In this document: one piece after another, positions 40,036 to 53,924 of the stretch
Position numbering within the stretch: position 1 is the first letter of the stretch
Layout of the letters: each line of letters opens with the position of its first letter
From: Acanthacorydalis orientalis
Taxonomy: Eukaryota; Arthropoda; Insecta; Megaloptera; Corydalidae
Direction of reading: 5' to 3'
NCBI GenBank assembly: GCA_034766995.1
Contig: CM068319.1
Location: forward strand, 20,060,922 to 20,124,921
DNA length: 64,000 bases
The notes under the pieces: model-generated
Database searches by the model: none
What the model was told of the DNA's origin: nothing
Seen by the model: only the letters and a program-made list of their open reading frames with translations
Program-made: the position numbers and the translations under genes

Positions 40036-40047
40036 TCATATACATAT
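39956..40047. repeat. (TA)n microsatellite, about 90 bp
   Basis: Uninterrupted for about 27 units, then AATATATA and further units ending ATTCATATACATATATTCG. Confidence 0.95.
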
Positions 40048-40563
40048 ATTCGGTAGAATTAAAGAGTAGACAACCGGTAGGCTCTTACATAACTCGTATT
40101 TGTGTTTCTTGTAAGAAATTTTTAACTACCCTAGGTACCCTAACCCTTGTCATACATAAAAAAGAGTATCCTATACTTTTTTGAAATAAAAAAACTTCTA
40201 GTAAAAAAAAATCTTCTTTATATCGTATTCTAGTTATTAATCCTTTTTGTAGCTATTAAATCTTTACCCTGTAATTTTTGAATCCTAGCTAATGTACCTG
40301 TAGACTGTCTGTAAAAATTCAGTAGCTTAGTCAAACCAGTTTTGTTGGTTTTCACAATCGTATTCATAACATTTCTGGTAATCATTTTACATTTTTACAA
40401 TTACTATATATCGTCACAAAAATATCCCATCCGACGTTACTTGAGCATGCATTTTTTTTAGTTGTGTGTAGTCATCTATAATGTAGAAAATATTTTTTTT
40501 AATTCAATATTTTATTTAAAAATGTAGGAAATGTGTTTAAGTTGTGAAAATTTTATTTTTTCA

Positions 40564-40564
<1 letters not shown>

Positions 40565-40606
<42 letters not shown>

Positions 40607-40615
40607 CAATATGAA

Positions 40616-40646
<31 letters not shown>
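40565..40646. repeat. Two (TA)n tracts with short spacer
   Basis: Two TA blocks separated by ATCAATATGAATGAA. Confidence 0.93.
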
Positions 40647-40649
<3 letters not shown>

Positions 40650-40995
40650 TCCATGTACTGATGTAAAGAGTTGTAAAGATAAATGATATATGTAAGTAAA
40701 AGGATAAGAAAAACAATTATCTGTCTCTTTAATATGTTTTGTAATTCTAAATTTTCTTGCATACTTTTCACATAAGTAAAATTATATAGATTAATATCTA
40801 CTAACTGTTGAATATCATGCGGACTATTATAAAATTTTTCATGTTGATTTTTTTTACAATTATTTATTATTTACATTTCAAATATGTTTTTCCATAAAAA
40901 AATAAAATTATTCGATTGAATTTTCACTGGAAACATTATATAAATTAATTAGTATAGAGTTTAGCGTATGAATAATATATGATTTTTCCTTAATG

Positions 40996-41031
<36 letters not shown>

Positions 41032-42383
41032 CATATTATAATTTCAAGATTTTGATCAGAAATCTCCAATAAAAATTAACATTGTATTAAATTTTGTTCG
41101 GTACTTATTGAAACACTGAAGTGTAGCAAAAACTAAAGCAATCAATCACTGACATTTTTGTACAATGGAAGTAAAATGCCTTTAAAAGATATATTACAAA
41201 TCAATATAGTTTTTCAATCGATTTAATAGGGAAATAAATTTTTTTTCTGTTTAAAAAAGATATACTTTCAAACATATTACGATTTTATAAATATACAAAT
41301 ATTTACATGTTTTGTATATTTATTAATCTATGTTTGTATAATATAACAAAATAATAAAACTGATTTGAAAACAATCTATTTATTATAGATCGGTTTCGAT
41401 TTGTTAGATACATGTTTCATAAATACATTTTGTGGTTTCATTTCATCCTTGTAAACTATGAAAAATAATATTCTGGTTTTGATGAACACGTTTTTGTAAA
41501 TTGGGTTATTATTTTTACCGCAAACTCGTGTGGATATATACTAACATAAACTGTACAAATTACTCAAATCATAAATAGAGTTTATCGGAACTTTTGATCA
41601 ATTTTATGCTGGTTATTAAAAAATATGATTTTTAAACAGATACTTATTGTATTATGCTCATTATCTAAAAGTAGAAAATTTTATATGTTTAAATTATAAC
41701 AAAGTTAGAAAAAAGAATTACATATAAATAAATATACTTTCATATTTATTAATTGGTTCAATGTTTGGTATTTTTATTAATTAAATTCCATTAATTAAAT
41801 AATCGGGAATATATGTTTATTTTTTAAAAATAAACATTATATGAATCTATTTGTGCACTTTATATTTGAAAATAGTAAATTTTTAATCATAATTTCAGTT
41901 CAAATTATTAGGTATTTGTATTTTCGGAAACAAAGATGATTAAAATTTATCACTCGACTTTCTAACTGTTAGTAGTTATACACAAAAAAATATTTTCGAT
42001 TTAGATTTATGGTAAAGTATTTGTATAATTTTTAGAGTATATAAATATTTAAATTATTTCTGTTTGAAAAATATTTCAAAAATAAATTCCGTAATTACCA
42101 ATTTTCAAAACAACAACATTATTTATATATATATATATACACACAGGTAATTGTCGTATATCGCTGTACTTATATAACGCGATTCGCAAATTACTGCAAT
42201 CCTTACATAATGCAGTCTGCAGTTTTCTAAAACGCAGAGCATATACTTGTATAATCAAGACATATAAAGTGGTGGAAGCGGCAATTTGGTATCCGGTTGT
42301 ATAATATGTCACAGTTTCGCATAATGCGATTTTTATAACGTGACATTTTTCCAGAACCTAACTCCCACGTTCTACAAGGGTTA

Positions 42384-42385
<2 letters not shown>

Positions 42386-42422
<37 letters not shown>
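42386..42422. repeat. (TA)n microsatellite
   Basis: About eighteen units. Confidence 0.92.
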
Positions 42423-42430
<8 letters not shown>

Positions 42431-42569
42431 CATCGTAATCAAATTTTTACATTAAAATTCTGATTCAGAATATTGTTTTTGATTCCACATCTTTCATTAT
42501 TTATTATATTATAAAATTATATGAGGAAAGAATATTACAAATATGAAATATTATTAACATATACATACG

Positions 42570-42592
42570 TGTATATATATATATATATATTC

Positions 42593-42636
<44 letters not shown>

Positions 42637-42668
42637 TATGAATGTAAGAGTATATGTGTATATATATA
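42570..42668. repeat. Interrupted (TA)n array
   Basis: TA blocks separated by TTCG and GGTATGAATGTAAGAG, about 100 bp in all. Confidence 0.9.
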
Positions 42669-42944
42669 AAGGAACATTGAAAAAAGCATGGAAATTAATT
42701 TACTTATATTTTTCCCGTTTCGTATTCTGTCCCTTATACAAAAACCTAATTTGAATAGCATTCCAAATTTATATTCCAGTAATCAATTCAGACATCTTTA
42801 TTGAATAAGAATGAAATAAGAATTTAATTAAACTGAAAAATAATTAAATTTCGAATATGTTGAATAATTTATTTATCCGATATTTCACAAATTAACGTCC
42901 TTATGTATTTCAAACAGAAGTGAATCGAAACTAATATTTAAAAT

Positions 42945-42973
42945 AATAATAAGTATAAAATATACTTATTATT
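42945..42973. repeat. Perfect 13-bp inverted repeat
   Basis: AATAATAAGTATA and TATACTTATTATT are exact complements across a 3-nt loop (AAA). Confidence 0.8.
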
Positions 42974-44871
42974 GATACATTCTATTGAGATTTTCGTTAC
43001 ATTTATATATTATAAATACTATAACCGTTCAATCTTTTTTGAATGGAACTGCACTCTTGTCAATATTGCGTGGTGTAAAATTATCACATCACTCGAGATT
43101 TACACTTTAATCTTTTATATTTGATTTTTTAGTAGTTCGAAGCCAAAAAAAGTCAATACTTGTTGTAAAGAACAGTATTATAAAATAACAGTATTATTAT
43201 AACAAGTATTTCAGTTTTATAATGATTAATTTAATAATCAATCATATGTATTTTAAAAAATATAAATATATTCTGAAATAATCTTTTCTTGTGATTATTA
43301 TTTGTATTTAAATTAAGGCTGTTCCCGCTTTGTTCTACAAGACCTTGAGAAACATCACTGTTATTAAAATATAAAGATACTATTCAATTTCCTAGTAGCC
43401 AATCAAGCATACAGTAACAAAGCCTGATTACAATACTTCAGATAATAACAAAACGTCTTTTTAAAGCGTTTAGTAGAGTGATAAATATAAAAATGGTTTC
43501 TGATACTGACGTTTTCAAGTTGATACAATCAGTTCAACTTACTTTTAACAATAAACTAAAATCTAACACACGGTTGTTTTATCTTCAACAAAAAAATAAT
43601 AACTAATTATTTCCAATTAGTTATAGCTACTTTTATTTATTAATTCGCAATGTTCTGTGTTTACTACAGAACAAAAACGTCCTTATTATATTTCACTATA
43701 ATTATATCTATTCTATTCTACCATACATTTATAATTGGATATCCGTCGGTGAATATCAATAGGGACTTGGGATTAATTCTTTCAAAGCTTCTTAACTTGC
43801 TCGTATTTTGGTATCTTGTGGTTAATTGACTTGCATTAGTTTATTTATTCGTTTATTTACTTTTTCCAATCTTCAGTTGAATATTCAGCAATAAGGGCTC
43901 GTTGAAATTTCAAGGATTGCAATTATTTATACCGATAAATTTATTTAACAAATTATCATCAATTATCAACTTATTTTCAAAGGAATATTATTACTAGAAT
44001 GAACTGATGATGATTAGTACTATTTCTACAAATCGTCAAATGTTACTGATTTATCAATTTATTATGAAATTGGAGAAATTTTGTATTTCCTTGAAGAACA
44101 AGTACCGAACACAAATGATCATGTCTTACAGCATTTGAATTGATTGATTAAATATTAAATCAAAGTTTTTTTTTGAGAAGAATTTGTTGTTGCTTCTCAA
44201 TGGAGTCGCATTATACACTTCAATCAGCGGAGCTCTAGAGCACCTTCAAAAACACTCTTTTACCGAACTTCATTAGTTCAAGGTCCTGCATGGATTTATT
44301 TATCCGTGAAAAGATTTTATGACAAACTTTTTAGCTGAGTTTCTAAGAAATCTTATTAATCCTCTGGAATTTTAGAAACTTGCAACCATACAACAAAATG
44401 TTATAACTGTTCTCTTTTCTCAAAGATTTTTCTGATATATGTAGACACTTTATTCAATTTATCGTTGTCTTTTTTACTCAGGACCCTAATATTAACATAT
44501 TTGTACATTAAGTATCCGTTTAATACTTTTTTCTATACTTTATATTACATGACTGAATAATTGAATTATTTTTTGAATTACGTAATACACACTTTTTCCC
44601 AATTACCATCCATACATTAGTTGCTACTCCACAGGCACATTAGTAATTCTCTTTCATTTATAAATTCAATAGAGTTTATTGATGTCAATTTTTTTTTATA
44701 TTATTCTCTATTATATGGTAATATTCTTCTTCGATTTTTTTATATTATAATAAATGTATATTATTGTATTTATTAATTTTTACTACACATTTTATATAAA
44801 TATAAATTATTTCTATAATAGAATGTTGTCTATATTTTTAAAATATACAATAATGTTATATCTTTTTTTAC

Positions 44872-44877
<6 letters not shown>

Positions 44878-44910
<33 letters not shown>
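44878..44910. repeat. (TA)n microsatellite
   Basis: About fourteen units, then GTACATATACATACACACAAA, about 105 bp before the candidate microexon. Confidence 0.9.
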
Positions 44911-44913
<3 letters not shown>

Positions 44914-45014
44914 TATACATACACACAAATACGTTTAGTATTTATTTAAAAACTATTCATTTTTTTTCAAACTTGTTTTATAATATACTCATACTAATTT
45001 TATAAACACTTCAG

Positions 45015-45048
45015 AGTATTGAACCACTCAGCCCCATGTATGAACCAG
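45015..45048 (+). CDS. Candidate 34-nt microexon
   Basis: A pyrimidine-containing stretch ends ACACTTCAG, followed by 34 bases of near-balanced composition, and then the donor CAG|GTAACA. Read in phase 0, as required after the exon ending at 13721, it gives SIEPLSPMYEP plus one base, with no stop. The change in composition against its surroundings is abrupt at both ends. Length 34 would shift the following exon to phase 1. The donor is good but not ideal (GTAACA). It may be an alternatively used microexon of the same gene. I do not recognise the peptide. Confidence 0.45.
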
Positions 45049-46756
45049 GTAACATTTTTAAATTGTATATCATATAGCCCAGTATTACTTTAACGATTTC
45101 CCGAATTTAATTAAAAAAAGTACAGGAAAAGTACCTTTCTCATACCGTTGTTTCAATTGGTGCTAGCCCTGATTTAGTATACACTAAAACTGATCGTTTA
45201 TCTCGTACATTATATATCTCAATTCAACTTATTTTTTTTAATTAACCCGTATACAATACAAGCTAAGAGGTACAGGATATATAAATCTTCGAAGAATACT
45301 AAACCTTTTTTGAACGCAATAAATATTACTACTGTAACGGTTCTCGGTAACTGCAAATAAATAATCCCATATGTTTATTATATATATATATATATATATA
45401 TATTTCGTTCGATTAAACATATAATTATAGTCGTTTGCAGATTATCGTTGTTGATTAATATTTTATATTTATTAATATTATGTATTATTATTTTATGTAT
45501 TTTAATGCAAACAGAAAATATTTAATCTTAAAAAATAATGTTAAACAATAGATCTAGTTTTAATTATCGTAAAAGTAGATGTTTTTGTGTTCATAAAATA
45601 ATGAATTTCGTGTACGAATAGTTTCTATATTTTCAACACCTATATGTGTGTATGTATACATAAAATATTTATGTCTACTTTATTGGGTCCTTATTTATGA
45701 TATGTAATATTTTAAATTGTTATAAAAAGTGATTTTTAGTTTTGTTACAATAAACATATTCAAATAATACTCTTATTACACATTTTAAGATTCAATGTTG
45801 CTTGAAATTCCAACAAAAGAAGCGCTTCTTTTCTTCGTTCAATAAGTTTTCATTCAATAAACAATTTTTGGTTTTTATAGTTTCATAAGCAAGTTCTTTA
45901 ATTTAAATCCTAAAAAATATGATAGTAAAATGAAAATATATTTTGCCGTTTTCTAATTTTGTCATTAGTTAATATCTAAGAAATCGACTTTATATTTTGT
46001 ATTTCATATATACGTTCATTGTATTAATAATATTGTTTAAATTATCTGTATTATTCTTTATTTCACTCTATTTGATCATCTCTATAGTCAGCTTAAATAT
46101 GAATGTAATCTTCTGATCGTATTGGTTTCATCCATTGTTCGGTATTGAATTAAACAGAGACTAGTTGAAAAGCATACTTGTGCTTAAACCATAAATAGTT
46201 ACTATAAATTAACAATTTAAACATTAACTTATGAAAAGGTAATTTAATGGAGGTCACAATTTAAACTGAATTTTGAAATTTGTGTTGAGTTTATATAAGT
46301 ATAAATGTAAATAAAATGCTGATTATTCAAATATGCTGTCTTTAAAGAAGTTATTAATATGACTTTGAATTTCTATATAAATTTATTTTCAAAATAGCTG
46401 ACCGAATTGTAATTATAGCACTTATAGTAATAACAAATTAATAATAATTTTTATTAGAATAAATCGAATTTAATAAACTTTAAACATTACAATCAAAAAT
46501 TAGAAATAAACCATTAAAAATATTATAGAAATTTGGATTTCAGTGTTTTAATTCTAATTAGGTTAATCATTTTATATATTTTTTTTGCGAAATGTTGTTT
46601 CTATTTATTTGTAAAAGTATTATATTTATTTCAAATATGTTGTTGAGTAATATTATTTTACACAATAAATTTCCTCACACTTCATGCATATATTAAGTAG
46701 GTGAAATAAATAAATCATTTGAAACTCATTTCACATATTTGTACGTATGTGCATAC

Positions 46757-46790
<34 letters not shown>
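46757..46790. repeat. (TA)n microsatellite
   Basis: About sixteen units. Confidence 0.9.
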
Positions 46791-46793
<3 letters not shown>

Positions 46794-47129
46794 CTAGTTT
46801 CAAACACTGGCTATCGCTCAGGTCTCTAATACTAGTTTATAGTAATTGAAAATTTAAATTTTAAATCAAATGTATTAATAATTGTCTACATTTGTTTTAT
46901 CTATCTCTATATATAAGCGAATGTGCATCTGTTTATTTTCAAAACAAATATATCTATTTGATATCATATTATTATTCTTGTGCATAAAAAAATATTATAT
47001 CATTGAAATTAGGTAATTGATAATTTTTTCGAATGTTTTGTTACTCATAGGATCACATACTTACTTTTTAAAAATTGATTTTGGTCGATCAAATAGTTTC
47101 AATTTGTATAGAAACAGTAAAACTTTATT

Positions 47130-47160
<31 letters not shown>

Positions 47161-47578
47161 TCACAATATGCACGTATAATCTATGAACGTATATCTGTCT
47201 GTGTATATGTCGGCCTGTAACATTTTTCGTGACAAAAATGACAACTCCTGTATTGTTAACTTGATGCCGACAATTACACTGAAATTCGAATCAAATGAGT
47301 GAAAAAAAAACCATAGGAAACTTGCGACCAGAATTTGACCATTCGTTTAAATAGCACTTTGCACTGTTGATAAAATGTCAGAGCATTTATTCAAACGTTG
47401 GTCATTTGTCAATGTGAAATTTCCTGTCAGAAATTTTAACACAACACATTTTATATGATGGCATGGTGTGAGGTTATATATGTTTGGACATGGAATCTCA
47501 CACAATACGTTTTAATACTTTGTTCGGAGATACGTACGAATGACTATGTCATTATTATTATTTTGTTAAATAAAATTT

Positions 47579-47616
47579 ATATATATATATATATATATAT
47601 TTATATGTGTGTGTAT
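47579..47616. repeat. (TA)n-(GT)n compound repeat
   Basis: TA block then TTTATATGTGTGTGTAT. Confidence 0.85.
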
Positions 47617-48025
47617 CCATAAATTTTTCATTTTAAATGAATCCAAGTTGATATACATACATATAAATATATTTTTGAATAAGAATAAATATAATAAATG
47701 AAACATTATAAATAGAATAAATGAAAAATAAAATAATAAATTTATACAAAAACATCTCATTTCAAAGAAATATATGCTAGTAGCATTATTCTAATGATTT
47801 TAATATATTAAAAGAAAACTTTTACTGATCCTTACTATTTAATATTTGTCTATTTCAATTCAAGATGAAATATTTACTTATTTTCTTATTTAAAAAAATT
47901 GCATTATTTATTCAATTACTAAATCAGTATCTCCAATAAATATTTATGATTAAAAATAAAGTATTTGTTAAGCAATGAGATATAAAAAAATATTAAACAT
48001 ACAAAATCAATGTTTGGAAAGGAAA

Positions 48026-48061
48026 GATATTTTTAATAATAGGATTTTAATTATATGTACA
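48026..48061 (+). repeat. Direct repeat, copy 1
   Basis: Contains TAATAATAGGATTTTAATTATATGTACA split over two reads of the same motif; matches the segment at 48176-48212 almost exactly. Both copies are followed within 60 bp by a (TA)n tract, which suggests duplication of a unit that includes the microsatellite. Confidence 0.8.
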
Positions 48062-48094
48062 CTTTTCTCATGTTTTCTATCTATGTATATATTT

Positions 48095-48097
<3 letters not shown>

Positions 48098-48134
<37 letters not shown>

Positions 48135-48151
48135 ATATATATATATATATG
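48098..48151. repeat. (TA)n with TGTATGTA interruption
   Basis: Two TA blocks around GTATGTATG. Confidence 0.9.
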
Positions 48152-48175
48152 CTTATGCTTAATGTTTATAAAGTA

Positions 48176-48212
48176 AATATAATTTTAATAATAGGATTTT
48201 AATTATATGTAC
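48176..48212 (+). repeat. Direct repeat, copy 2
   Basis: Second copy of the 48026 segment, again followed by a (TA)n tract and TGTATGTGTG at 48238-48280. Confidence 0.8.
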
Positions 48213-48230
48213 ATTTTTGTATCTATTTAT

Positions 48231-48275
<45 letters not shown>

Positions 48276-48399
48276 ATGTTCATGTGAAAACACGTAGAAT
48301 GAAAAACAGATCAAATAAAAATTAATTAAAGTTTTACTTTCTGTGAATACATTATAACAGAATTATAAACGTTATCGTGAAAATACATTCGTGCCGTTA

Positions 48400-49130
48400 A
48401 TATTGGTGAAATAGCTTTTTGACATTCTAAAACTTGCAGAATGACCTTCATATATCATCGTCCTACAGGTCACTGACCACATCAGTTCATTGACGCACAG
48501 TCGTAATGACCGTTCGTTTAAAAATAAATTGAAAAAACGCACATATATAAAAAATATTCTTATTATCTGAACGTGGAGTCGACATAGCGCAAATTATCAG
48601 CTGCAACATGAACGAAATGTGCGCGGTATCGATCCTGCCGTTTAACGAAAATAAAACGTCTATAAGGAACGCGAAAACCTAAAAATACACCGCATCTGTA
48701 GACTAGACGCTATTAAATATATCCTTTTTGATTTCAAACATTATACACGTTCGTATAAAGCCAATGATAAATGACACAGTTTTTTTGTGTGTTCGCATGG
48801 CCGAATCGATTTCAGACTTTCAACTATGGTCTGTTACATAGTTTCTCTGTTCATTCTGACTATAATTTCAACGTATCGAGCTCGGATACGACCACATTAC
48901 CTTTCTCTCTCGTTCATTGTTACAATCGCGGCGCTGAACAAAAGTTATGTGGCAAATGAAACAGAATAGTTTCTACTGTTTCCCGCTGAATAACTTTTTA
49001 TAGTCGAACCACTGCTACAAGATACTGATAAAGCTTTTTCGTACAATCAGTACCAAACGATTCTCGTTGTTGTTCAACTTAGTTCTGAGTTTATTAATAA
49101 AAATCCACTCATGTCATAAGGTCTTACGGT
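48400..49130. promoter_or_regulatory. CpG-rich island, possible promoter
   Basis: About 700 bp carry scattered CpGs and balanced patches, for example GTGCGCGGTATCGATCCTGC near 48620 and ATCGCGGCGCTGAAC near 48925. TCAGTT at 48482-48487 is a full initiator match on the + strand. Overlapping frames of about 60 codons at 48771-48969 read in two frames of the same DNA and have no domain. No clear donor was found, so the strand and the role remain open. Confidence 0.35.
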
Positions 49131-49281
49131 TCGTTTTATGCCTTTCTCTTATATTATTACATATTACTGTCATATACAGGATTATTTTATAACATTTTCT
49201 TATTTAAAGACTATAGGATATCTTCAGTAATCACTTTCACTTATCACTCTTATGAAATTTCTGCGTTATTGCAATAATTAC

Positions 49282-49285
<4 letters not shown>

Positions 49286-49330
<45 letters not shown>
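49286..49330. repeat. (TA)n microsatellite
   Basis: TA units with one GTATAT interruption. Confidence 0.9.
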
Positions 49331-51129
49331 GTTTAGGATTTTCATTATAAAAAAAAATATTATTCACCGAGAGAAGCGGATAATCGTTTGAATAAAAATA
49401 GGAAAATATGAATTTAGACATTTTAATTCTACTTTATAGTATTTTCTATTACTTACTGATCTATTTTTTGTCTTAAAATCCCTGATTACTTGGAAAAAAT
49501 ACTAATTAATAATTAATTGCAAAATAGAATACTCATTCTCTATTAAATAATGCTTTATATATTTAAATCTCGTATTGTAAAATCTCTTTTATCCTCTTTT
49601 TGAACCTGTTCTTAAATGTTTTCATAAACTTTATGTAATATTCTAGTCTACAAAAAAGTGCTTCATTCATTAACATAAATACATAGGTGAAATATTTAAT
49701 AGTTATTTGTTTTTTTTTTATTCTCAATTAATTACAATATTTTTCCTAGAAAATATTAAAAAATATGTTTTAGTTTTAAATTAATCTCCTCTTTAATATT
49801 TAATTATTTTTTTAATAAAAAAATGTGTATATTATCCTAGTTTTCTTCATCCTAGTTTCATTTTATTATATTTGGTCCTATTTTTTCATGTTTTTTATAG
49901 TCACTAATTAATTAATTAAAAAATAATTTGCCTTTTTTAAATTATTAAACTTTGAATAGTGTTGAGATATAATATGAGAAATATTTTTCAGACTTTTTCA
50001 ATATTATTGTAATATAAGTGAAATGTTAAAAATATGAGAGAATTTATCTAAAATAAATATTTTTAAATGTCAATATAGAAATTATAGGTGAAATAGTATG
50101 TCAAAATAGATGTTTATACTCATTATTGTTCCTTGAATAAGATTTAAATATTTCATACGAAGAACCAATTATAGATAGTAATTTTATCAAATAATAGTAG
50201 TAGCATTAAAATGTACCGGTATTTAACTTGGAGGTAAATAAAGTATGAAAAATAAATAGATTATAATTTATAATAGTTTATAGTAATATTATAACTTATT
50301 ATACTCAGTTTCGTTCGCAATTTAAATTTTATAAATATGTATTAATCTGAAAGACTTAAATATAAAAATATTTTATGTATAAATAAACTTCTCAAACACT
50401 TATTATTTAAATTTGCAGCTTAAAATATTCATCCATGAAAAAATTCAGCTTAATCTTAAATCTCTCGTTTAGAGAAACACATACAGCAGTTTGCATATTA
50501 AGTTTTTTTTTATAAAATTTTATATTGTTAAAATTCCATATAGTAATATATCTAAAGTTTAATCTGTTAATTTATAAATTTTTATGATGAATATTTTTAT
50601 TTTTACACAAAAAAGTAGTTTTTTCTATTTTAAAATAATCGATATAGCAGTAGCAAAATTTTCTAGAAAATTCTCTGCTAAATATTACTACTTAACTTAA
50701 TTAGAATACATAATTGCAGACTAACTTTTATTTTAAAACCAAATTAATTAGCTCTAATTTTTTTTTTAAATTAGTCTAGTACATAATTCAATTTTCTACA
50801 TTGATAATTAAATTTTAATGATATTATAAAAATTACTGTAATTATGTTAAATCAAAAATATATTTTTTTAACAAAATATTCGTCCGTTATCAGATATATT
50901 CATTGTTTCATTTGATATTATCTTTTGTTCGTAATGGTCACTATTTACAATTATATTCTTTTTCATTTTTGTTGTTTAAATGTTATTTACTTTAGTACTG
51001 ATTGTTACTGATTATTTTTAAACCTATAAAACTATATCAAAAATATTTAATAACTTTTTTCGGTATTCAGCTGGAAAATAATGTTGTTTAATTATTAATT
51101 AATTAAATTTCTATTTAATAATAATTGAC

Positions 51130-51160
<31 letters not shown>

Positions 51161-51215
51161 TATATATATGAGTGTGTGTGTGTGTGAGAGAGAGAGAATA
51201 AGTGTGTGTGTGTTT
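51130..51215. repeat. (TA)n-(GT)n-(GA)n-(GT)n compound repeat
   Basis: TA, then TGAGTGTGTGTG, then GAGAGAGAGA, then AATAAGTGTGTG; a triple compound tract with all G on the + strand. Confidence 0.93.
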
Positions 51216-52066
51216 GTGTTTGAATGTATATACAGAAATTAGCATATTTTCATATACATACTTTATAACTTATTCATCTAAAAATAAATGTTATATTTAT
51301 TGTACAAACATCTTCCAGTATAGAAATTATTCTCAAGTATATTTATGATTATTATTATTCTTTATGAAAGGTTGCTATTACCTATCTTTTATAAAATATA
51401 AAATATTCTCTTCGAAATTTGAGCTTTAGATTACTCCATTTTTATTTCGCTACTAGTAATAGAACATAAAATGTATGATTTAAATGTGAAAATTCAAATA
51501 TAATATTACAACTTATACATGAATATGAATATAGCCATTTTAACGTTTACAAATGTAGTGTTGATTTATGTATCACATACTGTTTTTGAATATTTCATCA
51601 TTTTTAATTATGAAAATATTCATTTCCAGCATTAACTCCTTGTATTAAAAGAAAACAGTATCTTTGAAAATAAAAATGATAAAAATAGACACTCAAACAA
51701 GTAAGTAACGAAGAAAAGAACAGTTAATATGCCATAGAAAACTAATTATTGTTTTTATTGCAAAAAATTAAAAAATGATTTAAATTAAATAAAATAGTTA
51801 ATAAGAAATAGAATTTTAATACTAATTAGAATTTACTAAAATAGGAATAATAATTTTCAAACAAAATCTTCTACAAAGTGTGAAGTGATAAATTTAATAA
51901 ATTCTTCTGTTCTTTATATTAAAAATTGAAACTTAGACTTGCAAGTATTTTATGAATTCATTCTATTTTTAATTCTCTGTTTTAAATTATGTCTTATATT
52001 TCTTTCCAAAATCCCAGAATTAGAGATGTCAGTGTAATTTAATGAACAAAAATAATTCGTTTTATC

Positions 52067-52101
<35 letters not shown>

Positions 52102-52958
52102 CAAAATTTATCCAACATGGGTAGCACAATTTCGACAGGGATTATTTTGTAATCATACCGCATTTAGATGAACTTAGTATGTTACGAAAATGTAATTACT
52201 CATGAGAGAACCAAAATTCTAAAAATATTTTTAGATATAATTATTAAATGTGTACATCATTTTATATGAAACAAAAATTTATCAAGGAAAAACAATTCTT
52301 ATTGATTACAATTCTAACCAAACTCAACTCAGAAGTTATACAGTCTTTATACAGAAATATTTTATTTTATTGTCTATTTATTTTAAAAACTTCGATCGAT
52401 TTTCAGTTTAAAGTTTTGCTTTCATCATCACCTATTTACTTTTTTATGTATTATTTAGGAAAATTAGTATGTTAATTTATTCTTTTGTGTGCTATTCAAT
52501 GTAATGTTAATTTTTAGGTGTACATTCATACATACATACATATATATATATATATAAACATACATGCATACGAGTATATAACATATGAATATAAATGGTT
52601 TAAATTGACTCAATTGCATGCAAGCCATCTATATGTTTCAGTTATATTAGACATGGGTCATTGTTTAGTTTGACTGTCGTTAAATTTTCATGTTAACGAT
52701 ATGAATTAATCTGCATACACAATTTAATTTGTATAATTGAATATGTATCTTAGGTTAAATAATTGAGACACAGAATAATGTTTAAAAAATGAAGATATAT
52801 TGTTAAATATTTTAGACGAACGCCTTGAATCTATTAATATTTTACTATTTAAATTTTTATTATATATATATTTTTATATTTCTAATATAACAGTACGTTT
52901 AACACATCGAGAGAATATAATACAATATTTTTAAAAATATATCAGCCTTATTTTTTAT

Positions 52959-52961
<3 letters not shown>

Positions 52962-52994
<33 letters not shown>

Positions 52995-52996
52995 TA
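52962..52996. repeat. (AC)n-(AT)n compound microsatellite
   Basis: Nine AC units then AT units. This is the reverse-strand form of TA-then-GT and the main exception to the usual order. Confidence 0.92.
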
Positions 52997-53405
52997 ATTA
53001 ACTAGATATTTTATATATCTGACGATGAAAGTACTTGAATTTCGAATAAAATATATGAGGATGAAAATGGTTATTGCGGTCTAATTTTTTCAAGTTCGAG
53101 TTTTCATCAATTTTCCATTCGAAAATATTTTATTTCTCGATGATTTATATGCAGTCGAGTGCCATTGAACATAAACCCTTATATTCATCATTTAGTTGAA
53201 TAGAAGGGCGGAGTGTGCCGATCATTGCTTCTAATGATTTATATTTTTTTTTTAAATATGCACAGTGTATTTTTTACCAATTAAAGTATAAACTTGTATT
53301 CATTTAAACATTTTCATATTTCTAAACGCATTTTTATATCGATATTTTATAATAAATATAAGAAATACACTTGATTATATTTTCAATTATATTCGTATTC
53401 AAAGA

Positions 53406-53407
<2 letters not shown>

Positions 53408-53461
<54 letters not shown>
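53408..53461. repeat. (TA)n microsatellite, about 26 units
   Basis: Uninterrupted AT tract. Confidence 0.95.
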
Positions 53462-53464
<3 letters not shown>

Positions 53465-53864
53465 TTTACATACTTGAAAGGTCCAGTTTTACAGATAACT
53501 CAACATATTTTTTGTTATACGTACATATAAAAGCGTGTCGGTCAAATATAATTTCACTGGTACAGCAAATTTTTATGTAAAGAAAAAAAAACTCTCAAAA
53601 CGGAATCAAGACATTCAATATCGGTGGATTTATGAGGGCTTTAGACTTCATACTCGAACATAGGCTATTACATGCACACCTCGAGCCGTAAAAAGATCCC
53701 AACAGTAAATCTGTCAATGTAAACCTCTTCTTCAAAATGTACAGTGTCAGCTGAAAAGTACACGCAATGTGTGTGCTTTCCTTTTTTTACATTCTCGTAT
53801 ATTTCGATATCAGTGGCGGAAAGAAAATATCTCATCTTGTACATACTTACACACATAATGTGTA

Positions 53865-53867
<3 letters not shown>

Positions 53868-53907
<40 letters not shown>

Positions 53908-53924
53908 GTGTGTGTGTGTGTATG
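53868..53924. repeat. (TA)n-(TG)n compound microsatellite
   Basis: TA units, ATGTATATATG, then seven TG units. Confidence 0.93.

Larger units (their letters stand above)
33290..45014. other. Non-coding stretch, probably intronic
   Basis: Nearly 12 kb starting at a GTAAAT donor and ending at the acceptor ACACTTCAG. It holds a dense series of (TA)n tracts, the mariner remnant at 39012-39494, a perfect hairpin at 42945-42973, and slightly GC-richer patches near 40050-40150, 43320-43450 and 44180-44300. No exon could be supported inside it. Confidence 0.55.
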
